A DNA stretch of 64,000 bases, from contig NZ_JAAIXZ010000011.1 of assembly GCF_010894435.1 (NCBI RefSeq), forward strand, positions 248,001 through 312,000, in the 5' to 3' direction. Source of the DNA: Pyxidicoccus trucidator. GTDB taxonomy: Bacteria > Myxococcota > Myxococcia > Myxococcales > Myxococcaceae. A model generated the notes under the pieces. It saw only the letters and a program-made list of their open reading frames with translations. It was not told the origin of the DNA and searched no databases. The translations under genes and the position numbers were made by a program. Every line of letters begins with the position of its first letter. Position 1 is the first letter of the stretch. Positions 25,116-35,996 of the stretch are shown one piece after another.

Positions 25116-27230
25116 CTACCGGCGGCCCCGGGCCCCCGCGCCACCACCACCGCGCCCACGGCCCTTGCCACGTCCTCGCGCGGGCTCCTCGTCCGCCTTC
25201 TTCGCGGGCGCCTTCAGCAGCACGCGGGACGGCGGCTTCAGCCCCAGGTCCATGTCCTTGAGCAGCTGCACCCTGTCACGGTGCTCCGCCGCCTTCTCGA
25301 ACTGCATCTCGTCCGCGGCGGCGAGCATGTCCTTGGTGAACTCCGCGATGAGCCGCTTGATCTCCTTCGGCTGGAGCAGGTCGTCCTCGCCCTCGGCGGC
25401 CATGGGCAGGGAGCCCGACCCTTCCGCGTCGTAGACGTGCTCGGACAGGTCGGTGATGTTGCTCTTGACGGAGCGCGGGGTGATGCCGTGCGCCTCGTTG
25501 TGCTTCCGCTGGATGTCGCGGCGGCGGGTCGTCTCGTCCAGCGCCTTCTTCATCGAGTCGGTGATGCTGTCCGCGTACATGATGACGCGGCCGTGCAGGT
25601 TGCGCGCCGCGCGGCCGATGGTCTGGGTGAGGGACACGTGGCTGCGCAGGAAGCCCTCCTTGTCCGCGTCGAGGATGGCCACCAGCGACACCTCGGGGAT
25701 GTCCAGGCCCTCGCGCAGCAGGTTGATGCCCACCAGCACGTCGAACTCGCCCTTGCGCAAGTCCCGGATGATGGCCATGCGCTCAATCGCGTCGATGTCC
25801 GAGTGCAGGTAGCGCACGCGCACGCCCACGTCGGCGTAGTACTCGGTGAGGTCCTCCGCCATGCGCTTGGTGAGCGTCGTCACCAGGACGCGCTCCTTGC
25901 GGGCGACGCGCAGGCGCACCTCCTCCAGCAAGTCATCCACCTGGTTGCCCACGGGGCGCGTCTCCACCTCGGGGTCCGTCAGGCCCGTGGGGCGGATGAT
26001 CTGCTCCACCACCACGCCCTGGGACTTCTGCAGCTCGTACTCGGAAGGCGTCGCGGAGACGAACATCGCCTGGGGCACCAGCTCCTCGAACTCACCGAAC
26101 TTCAGCGGCCGGTTGTCCAGGGCGCTGGGCATGCGGAAGCCGAAGCTGACCAGCGTCTCCTTGCGCGCGCGGTCTCCCCGGTACATGGCGCCAATCTGCG
26201 GCACCGTCTGGTGGCTCTCGTCGATGAAGACCAGCAGGTCGCGCGGGAAGTAGTCGATGAGGCACGGGGGCGGCTCACCCGGGGCGCGGCCGGAGAAGTG
26301 GCGCGAGTAGTTCTCGATGCCGTTGCAGTAGCCGACCTGCTCAATCATCTCCAGGTCGAACATGGTGCGCTGCTCCAGCCGCTGCGCCTCCAGCAGCTTG
26401 CCCTCCTTCTTGAAGAGCTGGAGCTGCTCGGTCAGCTCGTCGCGGATGGTCTGCAGGGCGCGCTTGCGCACGTCCTCTCCGGCCACGTAGTGGCTCGCGG
26501 GGAAGATGACGATCTTGTCCAGCGCGCCAATCGTCACGCCGCGCAGCGGGTCGAACTCGATGATCTTCTCCACCTCGTCGCCGAAGAAGGAGATGCGCAC
26601 GGCGCGCTCCTCCTCGTAGGCGGGGAACACCTCGACGGTGTCGCCGCGCGCGCGGAAGGTGCCGCGGTGGAAGTCGAGGTCGTTGCGATCGTACTGGGCC
26701 TCCACCAGCCGGCGCATGAACGTGTCACGACCCATCTCCTGGCCCACGTCCGCGCGCACCGCCAGGTCCACGTAGCTGCGGGCCGCGCCCAGGCCGTAGA
26801 TGCAGGACACGCTGGCGACGATGATGACGTCGTCCCGGGTCCGCAGCGAGTGGGTGGCCGAGTGGCGCATCCGCTCGATGTTGTCGTTGATGGACGAGTC
26901 CTTCTCGATGAAGGTGTCCGTCGACGGGACGTAGGCCTCGGGCTGGTAGTAGTCGTAGTACGAGACGAAGTACTCGACGGCGTTGTTCGGAAACAGCGCC
27001 TTGAACTCGCCGTAGAGCTGGGCGGCCAGGGTTTTGTTGTGGGCGATGACCAGCGAGGGCCGCTTCACGTTGGCGATGACGTTCGCCATGGTGAACGTCT
27101 TGCCTGAACCGGTGACACCCAGGAGGGTCTGGTAGCGGTCGCCCCGTAGGACGCCCTCCGTGAGCTCTCCGATGGCCCTCGGCTGGTCGCCCTCGGGATT
27201 GTGTTCGCTGACGAGCTGGAAGTCCGGCAT
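25116..27230 (-). CDS. uvrB: Excinuclease ABC subunit B
   Basis: This is the damage-verifying helicase-like subunit of 704 residues. Walker A is GVTGSGKTF near residue 38. The beta-hairpin [12 protein letters not shown] lies near 92, the UvrB motif DESHQTVPQ near 340, and helicase motif VI region QTIGRAARN near 545. The C-terminal UVR domain ([28 protein letters not shown]) pairs with UvrC and is followed by a Lys/Arg/Gly-rich basic tail. The ATG at 27230 is preferred (family start MPDFQL); an in-frame GTG at 27248 is possible. Confidence 0.97.
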   Translation of the reverse strand: MPDFQLVSEHNPEGDQPRAIGELTEGVLRGDRYQTLLGVTGSGKTFTMANVIANVKRPSLVIAHNKTLAAQLYGEFKALFPNNAVEYFVSYYDYYQPEAYVPSTDTFIEKDSSINDNIERMRHSATHSLRTRDDVIIVASVSCIYGLGAARSYVDLAVRADVGQEMGRDTFMRRLVEAQYDRNDLDFHRGTFRARGDTVEVFPAYEEERAVRISFFGDEVEKIIEFDPLRGVTIGALDKIVIFPASHYVAGEDVRKRALQTIRDELTEQLQLFKKEGKLLEAQRLEQRTMFDLEMIEQVGYCNGIENYSRHFSGRAPGEPPPCLIDYFPRDLLVFIDESHQTVPQIGAMYRGDRARKETLVSFGFRMPSALDNRPLKFGEFEELVPQAMFVSATPSEYELQKSQGVVVEQIIRPTGLTDPEVETRPVGNQVDDLLEEVRLRVARKERVLVTTLTKRMAEDLTEYYADVGVRVRYLHSDIDAIERMAIIRDLRKGEFDVLVGINLLREGLDIPEVSLVAILDADKEGFLRSHVSLTQTIGRAARNLHGRVIMYADSITDSMKKALDETTRRRDIQRKHNEAHGITPRSVKSNITDLSEHVYDAEGSGSLPMAAEGEDDLLQPKEIKRLIAEFTKDMLAAADEMQFEKAAEHRDRVQLLKDMDLGLKPPSRVLLKAPAKKADEEPARGRGKGRGRGGGGAGARGRR

Positions 27231-27309
27231 ATCCGTGGGATTTAACACTCCACGGAGGGGAAGACCGCCCGTTCGTGCCTGCCCGTCGAACGGAGGACGG
27301 AGCGCGTGT

Positions 27310-28986
27310 CTACTTCGACGCGCCCTCCTTCAGCGCCTCCAGGGCCTCCAGGCGGGCGGCCTCGAACTCGTCGCCCTTGTTCCAGCGCGGCAGCTCCGGA
27401 GTGCGCGCGACGTGGGCGCCGAGGAGGAAGAAGAGGCGGACGTCCTCCACGGCGCCGGAGAAGTCCCACTCCGGGCGCAGCTCGTCGGAGGGCTGGTGGT
27501 AGTGCTTCGCCTCCCACGCCTCGCGCTGCTGCTTGCCCCAGCCTTCCGGCCGCCCCACGAAGTCCATGCCGCTGCCGAAGTAGGCGGCGGGGATGCCCTG
27601 CTTCGCGAAGTTGAACTGGTCCGAGCGGTAGAAGAAGCCCCGGTCGGAGAGCTGGTCCGCCTTCACCACCCGCCCCTGCGTCTTCGCCAGGCCGGTGATG
27701 ATGGCGTCCAGGCTGGACTTGCCCAGGCCGATGACGGTGAGGTCCCGGGTGCGGCCGTGGATGTTCGCGCCGTCGATGTTGATGTTGGCGGCCACGAGGC
27801 CGGCCGGCACCGGCGGGTGCTCGGCGAGGTACTGCGAGCCCAGCAGGCCCTGCTCCTCGGCGGCCACGGCGGCGAAGAGGATGGAGCGGCGCGGCGGTTG
27901 GGGCAGCTCGCGGAAGGCCTTCGCCACCGCCAGCATGGCCGCCACGCCCGCCGCGTTGTCCAGGGCGCCGTTGTAGATGGTGTCCTCGCCCTCCTCCTTC
28001 CCCTGCTTCATGCCCAGGTGGTCGTGGTGTGCGCTGTACAGCACCACCTCGCGGGCCAGCTTCGCGTCGCTTCCGGGCAGCATCGCCAGCACGTTGGCGG
28101 TGGGCCGGCGGCGCACCTCGCTGGTGAAGCGCGCGGACACCTTCACCCCGAGCGGCACCGGCTGGAAGTCCCGCTTGCGCGCCGCGGCCTGGAGCGCGTC
28201 CAGCTCCTTGCCCGCGAGTTGGAGCACCCGGCGCGTGGCGGCCTCCGTGGTCCACGCCTTCACCTGCATGCGGGGGCCCTCGGCGGCGGGCAGCTCGAAC
28301 TGCTCGCCCGTCCACGACGTCTGCACCACCTGCCACGGGTAGCCCGCGCTGGGCGTGGTGTGGAGGATGATGGCGCCGGCCGCGCCCACCTTCGCCGCCT
28401 GCTCGTACTTGTAATCCCAGCGGCCGTACCAGAGCCGCGTGCGGCCCGCGAAGAGCTTGGGGTCGTCCTCGGGGTCGTTGTTGAGGATGAGCAGCGTCTT
28501 GCCGCGCAGGTCCATCCCCTTGAAGTCGTCCCACTCGTACTCGGGCGCCTGGATGCCGTAGCCGACGAAGACGAGCTCGGACTCCTCCAGCTTCGCCTCG
28601 GGCGCCTGCACGCCGGACACGGCGATGAAGTCCTCGTGGAACTTCAGCTCCGCCGTGCCCTGGGGCGCGCGGAACGTCATGCCCTTCGGGTGGCTGGTGA
28701 TGCCCACCAGGTCGAACCGCTGGAAGTACGAGCCATCCGCGGCCGCGGGCTTCATCCCGAGCGCCTCGAGCTGCGAGGCGATGTACGCCTGCCCGAGCGC
28801 GTCTCCCCGCGTGCCGGGGCCACGGCCCTCCAGCAGGTCGTGAGCGAGGAAGCGCACGTGTGCGCGCAGCACGTCCGGGACGATGGCCCCGGAGGCGGAC
28901 TTCTCCGCGGGGGTGACGAGCGGCGTGCGCTGCGCGAGCGCGGGGACGGCAACGAGGGCGAGGAGCAGGGACACCAGGCGCTTCAT
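27310..28986 (-). CDS. M28-family zinc aminopeptidase, exported
   Basis: This is a secreted metallopeptidase of 558 residues with a signal peptide at about residues 1-19 (ends ALAQ). A PA-domain-like insert (about 140-280) precedes the co-catalytic two-zinc M28 core: SAHHDHLG (first His), NGALDNAAG (bridging Asp), [10 protein letters not shown] (catalytic Glu pair), NINIDG (Asp) and the final His in HYHQPSDE, so all five ligands appear present. It likely degrades peptides outside the cell, consistent with a predatory, protein-feeding bacterium. The ATG at 28986 starts the signal peptide. Confidence 0.93.
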   Translation of the reverse strand: MKRLVSLLLALVAVPALAQRTPLVTPAEKSASGAIVPDVLRAHVRFLAHDLLEGRGPGTRGDALGQAYIASQLEALGMKPAAADGSYFQRFDLVGITSHPKGMTFRAPQGTAELKFHEDFIAVSGVQAPEAKLEESELVFVGYGIQAPEYEWDDFKGMDLRGKTLLILNNDPEDDPKLFAGRTRLWYGRWDYKYEQAAKVGAAGAIILHTTPSAGYPWQVVQTSWTGEQFELPAAEGPRMQVKAWTTEAATRRVLQLAGKELDALQAAARKRDFQPVPLGVKVSARFTSEVRRRPTANVLAMLPGSDAKLAREVVLYSAHHDHLGMKQGKEEGEDTIYNGALDNAAGVAAMLAVAKAFRELPQPPRRSILFAAVAAEEQGLLGSQYLAEHPPVPAGLVAANINIDGANIHGRTRDLTVIGLGKSSLDAIITGLAKTQGRVVKADQLSDRGFFYRSDQFNFAKQGIPAAYFGSGMDFVGRPEGWGKQQREAWEAKHYHQPSDELRPEWDFSGAVEDVRLFFLLGAHVARTPELPRWNKGDEFEAARLEALEALKEGASK

Positions 28987-29034
28987 GGTGCCCGGAGCCC
29001 TAACACGAAGCTCCGGGAGCATGCAGCAGCCGCG

Positions 29035-30504
29035 TCAGCCGTGGGACGCGGCCACCTTCCACGTCGTGCCGGCAGGCGTGTCCATGATTTCCACGCCCCG
29101 GTCCTTCAGCGCGCCACGCACGCGGTCGGCCGCGGCGAAGTCCTTCGCGGCGCGGGCGGCGGCACGCTCGCCGAGCAGGCGCTCCACCTCCGCCACGTCG
29201 ATGCCCCGCTCGAGCACCGCCCTGTCGCGACGGCGCAGCAGCCACTGGCCCGCTTCGTCCTCGAAGAGGCCCAGGATTCCGGACACCCGGCGCACGTCCT
29301 CACGCAGCGCCTGGAGCGTGCGGCCCACCAGCGCCTTGTCCTTGACCGGCGGCTTGTCCACCAGCTCGTTCATCAGCACGAAGAGGCCGGACAGGACGCC
29401 CAGGGCGCCCGCGGTGTTGAAGTCGTCGTCCATGGCAGACTCGAACTCGGCGAACAGCTTGTGCGGCTCACCGTGGAGCGGCCCCTTGCCGAAGTCCTTG
29501 CCCGCCACGCGCTCGTCCACCTTGCGCAGCGTCTCGTAGAAGTACTCCATGCGCGCCTCCGCATCCGCCAGCGCCTTGTCGGCGAAGTTGAGCGGGTGGC
29601 GGTAGTGCGTGGAGAGGAAGAAGAAGCGCAGGGCCTCCGCGTCCACCTTGGCCAGGGCGTCGCGCAGGCGCACCACGTTGCCCAGCGACTTGGACATCTT
29701 CGCGCCTTCCAGGTCCAGGAAGCCGCAGTGCATCCAATACTTCGCGAACGGCTTGCCGCTGGCGGACTCGCTCTGGGCAATCTCGTTCTCGTGGTGGGGG
29801 AAGATGAGGTCCAGCGCGCCGCCGTGGATGTCGAACGTCTCGCCCAGGTAGCGCGCGCTCATGGCGGAGCACTCGATGTGCCAGCCCGGCCGGCCCGGTC
29901 CCCAGGGACTCTCCCAGGCGGGCTCACCCGGCTTGGCGCCCTTCCACAGCGCGAAGTCCAGCGGCTCGCGCTTCTGCTCGCCCGGATGCACGCGGTCGCC
30001 AGCGCACAGCTCGTCCAGGTTCCGCTTGGACAGCTTCGCGTAGTCCGCGTCACTGCTGACGGAGAAGTACACGTCGCCGTGCGAGGCGTACGCGTGCCCG
30101 TTGTCCACCAGCTTCTGGATGATGCCGAGGATTTCGGGGATGTGGTCGCTCACCTTGGGCGAGACGTCCGGCTCCAGCAGGTGCAGCGCCCGCGCGTCCT
30201 CGCGGAAGATCTCCACATAGCGGGCCGCCAGCGCCACCGGGGCCTCGCCCGTCTCCTGGGCGGCCTTGATGATCTTGTCGTCCACGTCCGTGTAGTTGCG
30301 GACGTACCGGACCTTCAGCCCCCGGTGACGGAGGTAGCGGACCACCACGTCGAACGAGGTGAAGGTGCGCGCGTTTCCAATGTGGATGTAGCTATAGGTC
30401 GTAGGACCACAGACATAGACCCCCACCTCGCCAGGGATGGCAGGCTCCAGCAGCTCCTTCTGCATGGTCATCGTGTTGAAGAGCCGGATGGATGGCGGGG
30501 TCAC
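29035..30504 (-). CDS. cysS: Cysteinyl-tRNA synthetase
   Basis: This class I aminoacyl-tRNA synthetase of 489 residues charges tRNA-Cys. The zinc-binding Cys is in YVCGPT near residue 31, the HIGH-type motif is HIGN near 41, and the other zinc ligands (Cys/His/Glu) lie in HIECSAMS and [10 protein letters not shown]. The KMSKS loop is AKMSKSLGN near 268. A C-terminal DALR-like helical domain follows ([25 protein letters not shown]). The GTG at 30504 was chosen because GGAGGA precedes it by about nine bases and the family starts with a few residues before LFNT; the frame remains open far upstream without homology. Confidence 0.95.
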   Translation of the reverse strand: MTPPSIRLFNTMTMQKELLEPAIPGEVGVYVCGPTTYSYIHIGNARTFTSFDVVVRYLRHRGLKVRYVRNYTDVDDKIIKAAQETGEAPVALAARYVEIFREDARALHLLEPDVSPKVSDHIPEILGIIQKLVDNGHAYASHGDVYFSVSSDADYAKLSKRNLDELCAGDRVHPGEQKREPLDFALWKGAKPGEPAWESPWGPGRPGWHIECSAMSARYLGETFDIHGGALDLIFPHHENEIAQSESASGKPFAKYWMHCGFLDLEGAKMSKSLGNVVRLRDALAKVDAEALRFFFLSTHYRHPLNFADKALADAEARMEYFYETLRKVDERVAGKDFGKGPLHGEPHKLFAEFESAMDDDFNTAGALGVLSGLFVLMNELVDKPPVKDKALVGRTLQALREDVRRVSGILGLFEDEAGQWLLRRRDRAVLERGIDVAEVERLLGERAAARAAKDFAAADRVRGALKDRGVEIMDTPAGTTWKVAASHG

Positions 30505-30703
30505 TTGAAGCAATCCTCCTGTGTCCGTAGTCGTGGGTGTGGCCGACACTTTAGGATCCCGGTCCCCACACAGGCCAGCACTCACCGGGAATTCGCGAGG
30601 GGCGACGGGTCGCTGAGCACTACAGTTCACTGGCGCCGCGAAACTTCGGACGCCTGAGGACGGAGAACCCTCTTCGCCGCCCGCAATCAGGGAGAATGGC
30701 CGC

Positions 30704-31828
30704 ATGGCTCCACCCAATCCCAAGCGCCCGCCCCGCCCGCCCCGTCCGCCGGGCACGCAGGCGCCGAAGGACTCCGACGTGGAGCTGCCCTTCGATGATG
30801 ACGAAGTAGACCCCCTGAGGGCTGACGACCCGAGGCCGCAGCGCGTGCCCCAGTACCCGGCGGGCTCGCGCCGCAGCCGGCGGCAGGGCGGCGAGCGCGG
30901 CAGCAACGACAAGGAGCTGCCCCCCCGGTTCGACTGGGGCCACGAGTACTCGGACCCGGGCCACCCGCCCGCCTTCCTGTACGTCGAGCGAGGGCCCGGC
31001 GTCGGCCAGCTCGTGCCCGTGAAGCAGGGGCCGCTGGTGATGGGGCGCTCGTCCTCGTCGGACCTGCGGCTGCAGCACCCGTCCATCAGCCGGCGCCACG
31101 CGCAGCTCATCCGGCGCGCGGACCGCTTCTTCGTGAAGGACCTGAGCAGCCAGAACGGCACCTTCCTCAACCGCACCCGCGTCACCGCCGAGGCGGAGGT
31201 GATGCCGGGCGACGAAATCGCCATGGGCAACGCGCTGCTGCGCCTGCGCGGCCCGGGGGGCACGCCCGCCCTGGGCGTCCCCGCCATCACCGCCACCAAC
31301 ACCCTGGCCGACGGGGGACGGAAGCAGGGCATGCGCACCCTGGCCGTGGCGCTGACGGCCGCGGCCCTGGGCTCGGCCGTGGCGGCCCTCATCACCTTCG
31401 TGGCGCTGGGCCTCGGGGGCGACGACGGGCCCGGGAGCGTTCCTCCTCCGCCCGCGACGCGCACGGGCCCGTCGACGCCGGTGATCGACGCGGCCGGGCG
31501 TCCCGGGGCTGCCACCGCTTCCGAGAACCCGGCCGGCGCCGACACCCGTGCGTCCGAGGCCCCCGGGGAAGCACCCGCCAGCCCCAACGCCATGGAGGTA
31601 GCGCCCAGCTCGCCCGAGGCACGCCTGGAAACACCCACTGGCGCCGGGGACGTGGCGCGCGGCTCGCCCCAGGCCCGCGCGGAAGCCCTCGCCGGCCCTA
31701 GCGCGATGGATGTGGCGCGCGGCATCGCGGGCGCTTCGACGCCGCGTATGGCGGCCGGTGGCGCGAAGAATCGGACTGGAGCTGCCTCCCCGGCGAAAGC
31801 AGAAGTGCCGCGGCGCAACAAGAAGTGA
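30704..31828 (+). CDS. FHA-domain membrane protein
   Basis: This 374-residue protein has a Pro/Arg/Asp-rich N-terminal 85 residues. An FHA phosphothreonine-binding domain follows (about 90-190) with the conserved GRSSSSDLRLQHPSISRRHA and DLSSQNGTFLN motifs. Then come one membrane helix (about 215-240, MRTLAVALTAAALGSAVAAL) and an Ala/Pro/Ser/Gly-rich tail with loose repeats and a basic end. The predicted topology puts the FHA domain in the cytoplasm, where it could read Ser/Thr-kinase signals, and the tail outside. Myxobacteria have many such kinase-linked FHA proteins. Its kinase partner is not in the window. Confidence 0.85.
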   Translation: MAPPNPKRPPRPPRPPGTQAPKDSDVELPFDDDEVDPLRADDPRPQRVPQYPAGSRRSRRQGGERGSNDKELPPRFDWGHEYSDPGHPPAFLYVERGPGVGQLVPVKQGPLVMGRSSSSDLRLQHPSISRRHAQLIRRADRFFVKDLSSQNGTFLNRTRVTAEAEVMPGDEIAMGNALLRLRGPGGTPALGVPAITATNTLADGGRKQGMRTLAVALTAAALGSAVAALITFVALGLGGDDGPGSVPPPPATRTGPSTPVIDAAGRPGAATASENPAGADTRASEAPGEAPASPNAMEVAPSSPEARLETPTGAGDVARGSPQARAEALAGPSAMDVARGIAGASTPRMAAGGAKNRTGAASPAKAEVPRRNKK

Positions 31829-31837
31829 GAGGTGGCC

Positions 31838-32485
31838 TCAGCGCCGCCGCAGCCCCTTGAACAGCAGCACCGCGTTGAGGGCGATGAAGGCGAGCAGCGC
31901 CAGGGACACCAGCACGAGTCCCCGGTCCGCTCCCGGCTGCTCACCCTCGATGAGCAGCCACAGCCGTCCCTCGTGGGGCTGGAGCTCACCCATGCTCCTC
32001 AGCAGCGCGAGCGCCTCGCGGTAGCGCGGCGCGTCCTCTTCCGACAGCAGCCGCCCCCGCACCGCGAAGGGCCGCTGATCCGGCTGTGGCGGCGGGCGCC
32101 CCGGCGTCCACTGCTCTCCGGACAGGGCGCCCCGGCGCACCACGAAGGGCGACTCGCGCAGGCCCACCAGCACGTAGAGGTTGCCGTCGGCCTGCTCATA
32201 GGCGCCCCGCGCCGTGGGGATGCCGTGCACCTGCGCGTAGCGGTTGGAGACGAGCGCCTCGTGCCGGTACGCGCCCTCGGTGCCCAGCGTCAGCGGAGAC
32301 CTCGGGGAGAAGAAGTACGCCAGGTCCAGGCGCTGCATGCCCAGCAACGCCAGGGCCACGGCAATGGCCACGAGCGCCGCCAGGGGCTTCACGCCCACGC
32401 GGCGGCGCGCGGCCCGCGCCTCCAATTCGGCGATGCGGCGGTCCCGCTCGTCCTGCTCCGTCGATGTGGACAGCGGCTCGCTCAT
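31838..32485 (-). CDS. Two-TM membrane protein with periplasmic domain
   Basis: I do not recognise the family. The 215-residue protein has a basic, coiled-coil-prone N-terminus, a membrane helix at about residues 33-50, a hydrophilic domain of about 130 residues, and a second helix at about 190-207 followed by a short basic end. This layout resembles SURF1-like topology, but no SURF1 signature is seen. The gene converges with the FHA gene (9-bp gap). Confidence 0.6.
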   Translation of the reverse strand: MSEPLSTSTEQDERDRRIAELEARAARRRVGVKPLAALVAIAVALALLGMQRLDLAYFFSPRSPLTLGTEGAYRHEALVSNRYAQVHGIPTARGAYEQADGNLYVLVGLRESPFVVRRGALSGEQWTPGRPPPQPDQRPFAVRGRLLSEEDAPRYREALALLRSMGELQPHEGRLWLLIEGEQPGADRGLVLVSLALLAFIALNAVLLFKGLRRR

Positions 32486-32574
32486 GGCCCGGACATGGCG
32501 TGGCGTGGAAAGACGAAGCCCCGAGCTCCCATGAAGGGAACCCGGGGCGGGGAGTCTGGGCGGAGGCCCGACAG

Positions 32575-33069
32575 CTAGGCGAGGTTGAAGATCTTCTTCA
32601 GGTCCGACTCGATCTCTTCCTCGGTGCAGTCCTTGGCCAGCGACAGCTCCTTGATGAGCAGCGAGCGCGCGGTGTCCAGCATCTTGCGCTCACCGAAGGA
32701 CAGGTCCTTGTCACCCTTCAGGAGGTAGAGGTCGCGCAGCACCTCGGCGATCTCGAAGACGGAGCCCGTCTTGATCTTCTCCATGTACTCCCGGTAGCGA
32801 CGGTTCCACGTGGTGGAGTCGACCGAGATGTCCTTCTCCTTGAGGATGGAGTAGACCTGCTTGACGTCCTCCTCGCTGATGATCTCGCGGAGGCCGACCG
32901 ACCCGACCTTGTTGATCGGGATCATGATCCGCATCCCGTTCTCAAGGATGCGCAGCACGTAGAACGACTGGCGTTGCCCGGCCACTTCGGTGTGCTCGAT
33001 GCCCATCACCTCGCCGACGCCCTGGCCCGGATAAACCGCCTTGTCACCAGTCTTGAAGCTGGTCTGCAC
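32575..33069 (-). CDS. cdnL: CdnL, CarD-type RNA polymerase-binding factor
   Basis: At 164 residues this matches the length of the myxobacterial CarD-N-terminal-like protein. It stabilises open complexes at sigma-A promoters by contacting RNA polymerase beta with its N-terminal Tudor-like domain (TSFKTGDKAVYPGQGVGEV, VLRILENGMRIMIP) and DNA with its helical C-terminal domain. The Trp in STTWNRRYREYMEKI (near residue 88) is the residue known to prop open the upstream edge of the bubble. It is essential in Myxococcus xanthus. Start: GTG with GGAGG eight bases upstream. It lacks the AT-hook tail that distinguishes CarD. Confidence 0.95.
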   Translation of the reverse strand: MQTSFKTGDKAVYPGQGVGEVMGIEHTEVAGQRQSFYVLRILENGMRIMIPINKVGSVGLREIISEEDVKQVYSILKEKDISVDSTTWNRRYREYMEKIKTGSVFEIAEVLRDLYLLKGDKDLSFGERKMLDTARSLLIKELSLAKDCTEEEIESDLKKIFNLA

Positions 33070-33114
33070 TAACTGCCTCCTTGAAAGACTCGATGCCGGC
33101 CTTTCAGCCGGGCA

Positions 33115-33143
33115 CTACTACCACAAACCACATCCACGGGCAA
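33115..33143 (-). promoter_or_regulatory. Candidate promoter of cdnL
   Basis: On the minus strand TTGCCC (33143-33138) and TAGTAG (33120-33115) are 17 bp apart and lie about 46 bp before the GTG start. The divergent region also holds TTGACC-N18-TACGTT (33154-33183) on the plus strand, a possible comEC promoter. Confidence 0.4.
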
Positions 33144-33200
33144 CGATAACGCCTTGACCACCCCTTACGCGGCCGACTACGTTGTCGGTTTTCGTACGCG

Positions 33201-35786
33201 GTGTCGCCGGGTGTGCGAGCCCGCGTGACGGTGGCGGGTGGGGGTCGGGCGGTGGATCGTCATGCGTGGCGCGACCTGGGGTCGCGGCCTCTATTCTTTC
33301 CCGCGCTGAGCCTCACGCTCGGCGCGCATAGCGCACCAGCAACAACGGTCGCTCCCTCGGCATTTCTGGTTTGCGGGGCTTTACTGGGAGCGCTCGGCCT
33401 TGCGCTCCCTCGCCTGCCTGGTGCCCACCTCACCGTGCTGCTCGCACTCTGGGCGACGGGGGCGGGACTCGCCTCCTGGGAAGCACGGGTGGAGGTACCG
33501 GCGAAGCTCGCGGCGGGCGGCCCGGCGATGCTGGAGGGTGAGACGGAGCGCGTGGAGCGCTTCGACGGCACCACCCGGGTGCGCGTGGCGGTGGCCCGTG
33601 CCGGGGCTCCCGACGCGTCCCTGGAGCCGGCCCGCTTCCGGGTGAGCCTTTCGGTTCGAGGCGACGTCATGGAGCTGCTGCCCGGGCAGCGTGTGCGGGT
33701 GGAGACGCGGCTCGCGCCGGACGCGCCTCCCGCCAACCCGGGCGAGAAGGACTTCGGCGTCGCGCGACGGCGGCAGGGCGTGGTGTTCACCGGAGGGACG
33801 GATGCGGGGCGCCTGCTGGTGCTCTCCCCTGCCCCGGGCTGGCGGAGCGTGCTGGAGGAGACGCGGGCCCGGCTCGCCGTGGCGGTGCACGCGGTAGCGC
33901 CCTCGCGAGACGCGGCGGCGCTGTTCCTCACGCTGGCCGCGGGCCAACGCGCGGAATTGGACGACGCGTGGGAGGAGGCGTTCTCCCGCGCGGGGCTCGC
34001 GCATGTGCTGAGCGTCAGCGGGCTGCATGTCGCGGCGCTGGCGCTGATGACGCTCGCGCTGCTGCGGCGCGGGCTGGTGCGCGCGGGGGCCCGGTGGCGG
34101 AAGCTGGACGCACGGCAGGTGGCGGCGCCCGCGGCGGTGCCCTTCGTCTGGGCCTACGTGCTCTTCACCGGCAACCAGCCTCCGGCGGTGCGCTCGGCGG
34201 TGATGGCCACGGTGGTGTTGCTGGGACTGGCGCTGTGGCGGCGCGCGGATGGCCTCAACGGGCTGGCCGCCGCGGCGGTGGTGCTGGTGGCGTGGGCGCC
34301 CTCCAGCGTGGTGGACCTGTCGCTGCGGCTGTCGTTCCTCGCGGTGCTGGGGCTGGTGCTCCTGTCCCCCGCGCTGAGGCAGGCCCTGCCGCTGGCGCCA
34401 CCGGACCCGCGCGAGCCCCGGCGGGTGCGGCGCCTGTGGGGGCAGGCTCGCGAGACGGTGGCGCAGACCTTGAGCGCGAGCGCCGCCGCCACGCTGGCGG
34501 GGCTTCCCGTGGTGGCCTCGGCCTTCGGACGGGTGAGCCTGGCCGGGCTCGTCTCCAACGTCGTCGCCCTGCCCCTCTGCGGGCTGCTCACCGGGCTGGC
34601 CGCGGGCGGGGCCGCGCTGTTCGTGGTGGCGCCGGTGCTCGCCACGCCGGTGCTATGGGCCGGCGCGTGGGCCTCCGAGCTGCTGCTGGCCATCACCCGC
34701 CTCTTCGCCGCCGCGCCCCTGGCCACGGTGGAGGTGCCCGAGCTGGGAGGGGTGGCGGCGGCGCTGTACGCGGCGGGGCTGTTGACGTGGTCACTCGGCA
34801 CGGGGCGCTGGAGGTGGGGCGGCTGGCTGACGCCCGTGGCGCTCGTGGGGGCGGTGCTGGTGCCCCGGCTGATGCCCGAGCCGGGCCTGCGCGTCACCTT
34901 CCTCTCCGTGGGCCAGGGGGACGCGGTGGTGCTCAGCTCCCGGGGCCACCATGCGCTGGTGGACGGAGGCGGCGTGCCCGGAGGAATGGACACCGGGGCC
35001 CGCTTCGTCCTCCCCTTCCTGCGTCACCAGGGCATCTCCCGGCTGGACCTGGCCGTGCTGTCCCATCCGCATCCGGACCATGCGCTGGGGCTGGCCTCGG
35101 CGCTGACGCAGGTGACCACGGAGCGACTATGGCTTCCGGCGGGTGACGTCGACGGCCCGCTGACGCGGCAGGTGGTGGCCGCGGCGCGCGAGGCGCGGGT
35201 GGAGGAGGTGCAGGCCGGCCACTCGCCACTGCGCCTGGGCGAGGCCACGCTGGAAGTACTGGGGCCGCCCGGCCCCGAGCAGCGCGAGCTGCTGGAGGGC
35301 GTGAATGACCGCAGCGTGGCCGTGCTGGTGCGGCACGGCGACGTCACCGTGCTGCTCGCGGGCGACGTGGAGGAGGACGGAGAGGCGACACTGGTGGACG
35401 GGCTCGGGCCAGTGACGGTGGTGAAGGCGCCGCACCATGGCTCGCGCACGTCCTCCACGGAGGCCCTGCTGGAGCGGACGCGGCCCCGGCATGTCGTCTT
35501 CTGCGTGGGGCGGCGCAACCGCTACGGCTTCCCGCATCCGGAGGTGGAGGCGCGCTACCGGGCGCAGGGCAGTGAGTGCTGGCGGACAGACCTGGATGGC
35601 GCCGTCACCGTGGAGAGTGATGGGAAGGACGTCCGGCTGGTGTCCTTCCTGGCACGCGAGCCATCGCCAACGGAGGCCCGGGTTGCCGTCGGGGAGGGGC
35701 ATCCGCACCGTTGGGACGATGATTTCAGAGGACCTCGATCTCCAGCAGTTGACGGCCGAACTCAAGAACACGCTCGGCCCCGGTGA
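33201..35786 (+). CDS. comEC: ComEC/Rec2-type DNA uptake channel protein
   Basis: This is a polytopic inner-membrane protein of up to 861 residues that moves transforming single-stranded DNA into the cell. In order: an N-terminal membrane and DUF4131 OB-fold region (to about 200), the Competence domain with many helices and VLSVSGLHVAAL near 275, and a C-terminal metallo-beta-lactamase-like nuclease domain (about 600-830) with VGQGDAVVL, SHPHPDHALG and the GDVEEDGE element. All canonical parts are present, so it is a full-length gene. The start is uncertain: several GTG codons occur, and GTG at 33252 has a better purine-rich leader than GTG at 33201. Confidence 0.92.
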   Translation: MSPGVRARVTVAGGGRAVDRHAWRDLGSRPLFFPALSLTLGAHSAPATTVAPSAFLVCGALLGALGLALPRLPGAHLTVLLALWATGAGLASWEARVEVPAKLAAGGPAMLEGETERVERFDGTTRVRVAVARAGAPDASLEPARFRVSLSVRGDVMELLPGQRVRVETRLAPDAPPANPGEKDFGVARRRQGVVFTGGTDAGRLLVLSPAPGWRSVLEETRARLAVAVHAVAPSRDAAALFLTLAAGQRAELDDAWEEAFSRAGLAHVLSVSGLHVAALALMTLALLRRGLVRAGARWRKLDARQVAAPAAVPFVWAYVLFTGNQPPAVRSAVMATVVLLGLALWRRADGLNGLAAAAVVLVAWAPSSVVDLSLRLSFLAVLGLVLLSPALRQALPLAPPDPREPRRVRRLWGQARETVAQTLSASAAATLAGLPVVASAFGRVSLAGLVSNVVALPLCGLLTGLAAGGAALFVVAPVLATPVLWAGAWASELLLAITRLFAAAPLATVEVPELGGVAAALYAAGLLTWSLGTGRWRWGGWLTPVALVGAVLVPRLMPEPGLRVTFLSVGQGDAVVLSSRGHHALVDGGGVPGGMDTGARFVLPFLRHQGISRLDLAVLSHPHPDHALGLASALTQVTTERLWLPAGDVDGPLTRQVVAAAREARVEEVQAGHSPLRLGEATLEVLGPPGPEQRELLEGVNDRSVAVLVRHGDVTVLLAGDVEEDGEATLVDGLGPVTVVKAPHHGSRTSSTEALLERTRPRHVVFCVGRRNRYGFPHPEVEARYRAQGSECWRTDLDGAVTVESDGKDVRLVSFLAREPSPTEARVAVGEGHPHRWDDDFRGPRSPAVDGRTQEHARPR

Positions 35787-35973
35787 GCCCGTTGGCTACC
35801 TGCGCGGCAAGGCGCTCATGCGCGACGTGCTCGTGCACATGAAGAGCTTCTCGGAGCTCGAAGCCGAGGAGCTCATCGACACGCTGGAGCTCCGCGGCTT
35901 CCTGCGCTTCCTGGGCGATCCCTCCGAGCGTTCGGTGGCGGACGCCCACTGGGAAATCTCCCCGCACGCGTAG
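35719..35973 (+). CDS. Small acidic hypothetical protein, 84 aa
   Basis: I do not recognise this 84-residue acidic helical protein (starts MISEDLDLQQLTAELK). It overlaps the 3' end of comEC by 68 bp in another frame. Beyond the comEC stop, codon positions and composition are protein-like (MKSFSELEAEELIDTLELRG), so it is probably real. The overlap implies it was formed by, or is coupled to, comEC. Confidence 0.55.
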   Translation: MISEDLDLQQLTAELKNTLGPGEPVGYLRGKALMRDVLVHMKSFSELEAEELIDTLELRGFLRFLGDPSERSVADAHWEISPHA

Positions 35974-35996
35974 GGCGCGGGGCGGCGCCCCTCACC

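Noticed and set aside
23262-27107. Plus-strand frames of about 600 codons opposite uvrC and uvrB
   Set aside because: Antisense of two certain repair genes; no ribosome-binding sites, biased composition.
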